Source: Spirochaetaceae bacterium (GTDB taxonomy: Bacteria > Spirochaetota > Spirochaetia > Treponematales > Breznakiellaceae). Taken from it: 7,072 nt of DNA. This document shows positions 6,962 through 7,072 of the stretch, piece after piece; positions within the stretch are counted from its first letter, which is position 1, and the number at the start of each line of letters is the position of its first letter. The position numbers and the translations under genes were made by a program. Location of the stretch: assembly GCA_031288215.1 (NCBI GenBank), contig JAITRV010000200.1:1-7072 (forward strand), given 5' to 3'. The notes below the pieces were generated by a model. The model saw nothing but the letters and a program-made list of their open reading frames with translations. It had not been told where the DNA came from and made no database searches.

Positions 6962-6968
6962 ATGTATA
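6962..6968 (-). promoter_or_regulatory. Weak candidate -10 element upstream of the head operon
   Basis: On the minus strand TATACAT (6968-6962) resembles a sigma70 -10 box and sits in the only clearly AT-rich patch near the operon start. No good -35 hexamer lies 16-18 bp upstream (the bases there are GGTTTC-like; a TTGCAA further in is too close). A start about 7 nt downstream would leave a very short leader of 10-15 nt before the small-terminase ATG. A phage-specific or activated promoter is possible, or transcription may simply read in from the right. Confidence 0.22.
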
Positions 6969-6989
6969 GTTTATTTGCAAGAGGGGAAA

Positions 6990-7012
6990 CCTCCATCGTG
7001 TGCTGATGGAGG
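6990..7012. repeat. Perfect 8-bp inverted repeat upstream of the small terminase gene
   Basis: CCTCCATC (6990-6997) and GATGGAGG (7005-7012) are exact reverse complements with a 7-nt spacer. On the plus strand TATTTTT follows at 7019-7025, which weakly resembles an intrinsic terminator for rightward transcription. On the minus strand only TTTCCCC follows, so it would be a poor terminator for an upstream gene. It could instead be an operator or a packaging-protein binding site. The repeat is seen directly; any role is open. Confidence 0.4.
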
Positions 7013-7040
7013 GTGAGTATTTTTAACAACACGAGGATAT

Positions 7041-7070
7041 GGCCGGCGGGTTATTTTGCATCCTCCGGCC
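7041..7070. repeat. Imperfect 9-bp inverted repeat at the right edge
   Basis: GGCCGGCGG (7041-7049) pairs with CCTCCGGCC (7062-7070) with one mismatch and a 12-nt spacer. On the minus strand a TAA at 7053-7051 ends a frame open to the right edge (last residues RPEDAK), so an upstream gene could finish inside this hairpin. A second frame stays open for 33 codons to a TAA at 6973-6971. Too little sequence is present to choose either. Confidence 0.25.
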
Positions 7071-7072
7071 GC

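Larger units (their letters stand above)
6943..7072. other. Gene-free leader upstream of the head operon
   Basis: About 130 bp with no convincing gene. It is less GC-rich than the rest of the window, especially 6955-6980, and holds the -10-like box and both inverted repeats listed separately. Small-terminase binding (pac or cos) sites often lie in or near the small-terminase gene, so this is a reasonable place to look for one, but I see no direct cos/pac signature. Confidence 0.45.

Noticed and set aside
1..7072. CRISPR arrays, tRNA genes, insertion sequences, reverse transcriptase or defence genes
   Set aside because: No regularly spaced repeats, cloverleaf, transposase, catalytic YxDD motif or known defence domain was seen on either strand. 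Almost all of the window is accounted for by head genes.

Overview
This window is the structural (DNA packaging and head assembly) block of a tailed double-stranded DNA bacteriophage or prophage. Every convincing gene lies on the minus strand, so transcription runs from the right edge to the left edge. By eye the sequence is GC-rich, the genes are packed with spacings from a 17-bp overlap to a 44-bp gap, and most starts have a clear Shine-Dalgarno sequence. TAA, TAG and TGA all end genes, so there is no sign of stop-codon reassignment. The host is a bacterium using ordinary SD-led translation; I cannot name it from this sequence, and no integrase, attachment site or host gene is visible to decide between free phage and prophage.

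Layout in transcription order (right to left): a gene-free, locally AT-rich leader of about 130 bp with two small inverted repeats (6943-7072); a small-terminase-like protein with a DUF5681-type N-terminus (6565-6942); the large terminase ATPase/nuclease (5175-6581); a T7-type head-tail connector (portal) (3515-5185); a Bbp19-like small protein (3243-3518); a scaffolding protein (2434-3240); a major capsid protein of the epsilon15 gp7 / BPP-1 type (1457-2425); a Bbp16-like capsid cement protein (1079-1447); a small uncharacterised protein (827-1075); and a head-tail adaptor resembling T7 gp11 / tail tubular protein A, cut by the left edge (1-782).

Together these genes describe a podovirus-type head. 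Scaffold and capsid protein build a procapsid around the portal ring, the terminase pumps DNA in through the portal, the cement protein stabilises the expanded shell, and the adaptor closes the portal and starts the short tail. Gene content and order match the epsilon15/BPP-1 style of podovirus as I remember it. No DNA-replication, lysogeny, lysis or defence gene is visible.

The most interesting features are not extra genes. The 44-nt gap before the adaptor gene can fold into two mutually exclusive hairpins, one of which masks the adaptor's Shine-Dalgarno. The adaptor also carries an unusual insert with a Cys-Gly repeat and a proline-rich stretch. I found no convincing novel multi-gene system.
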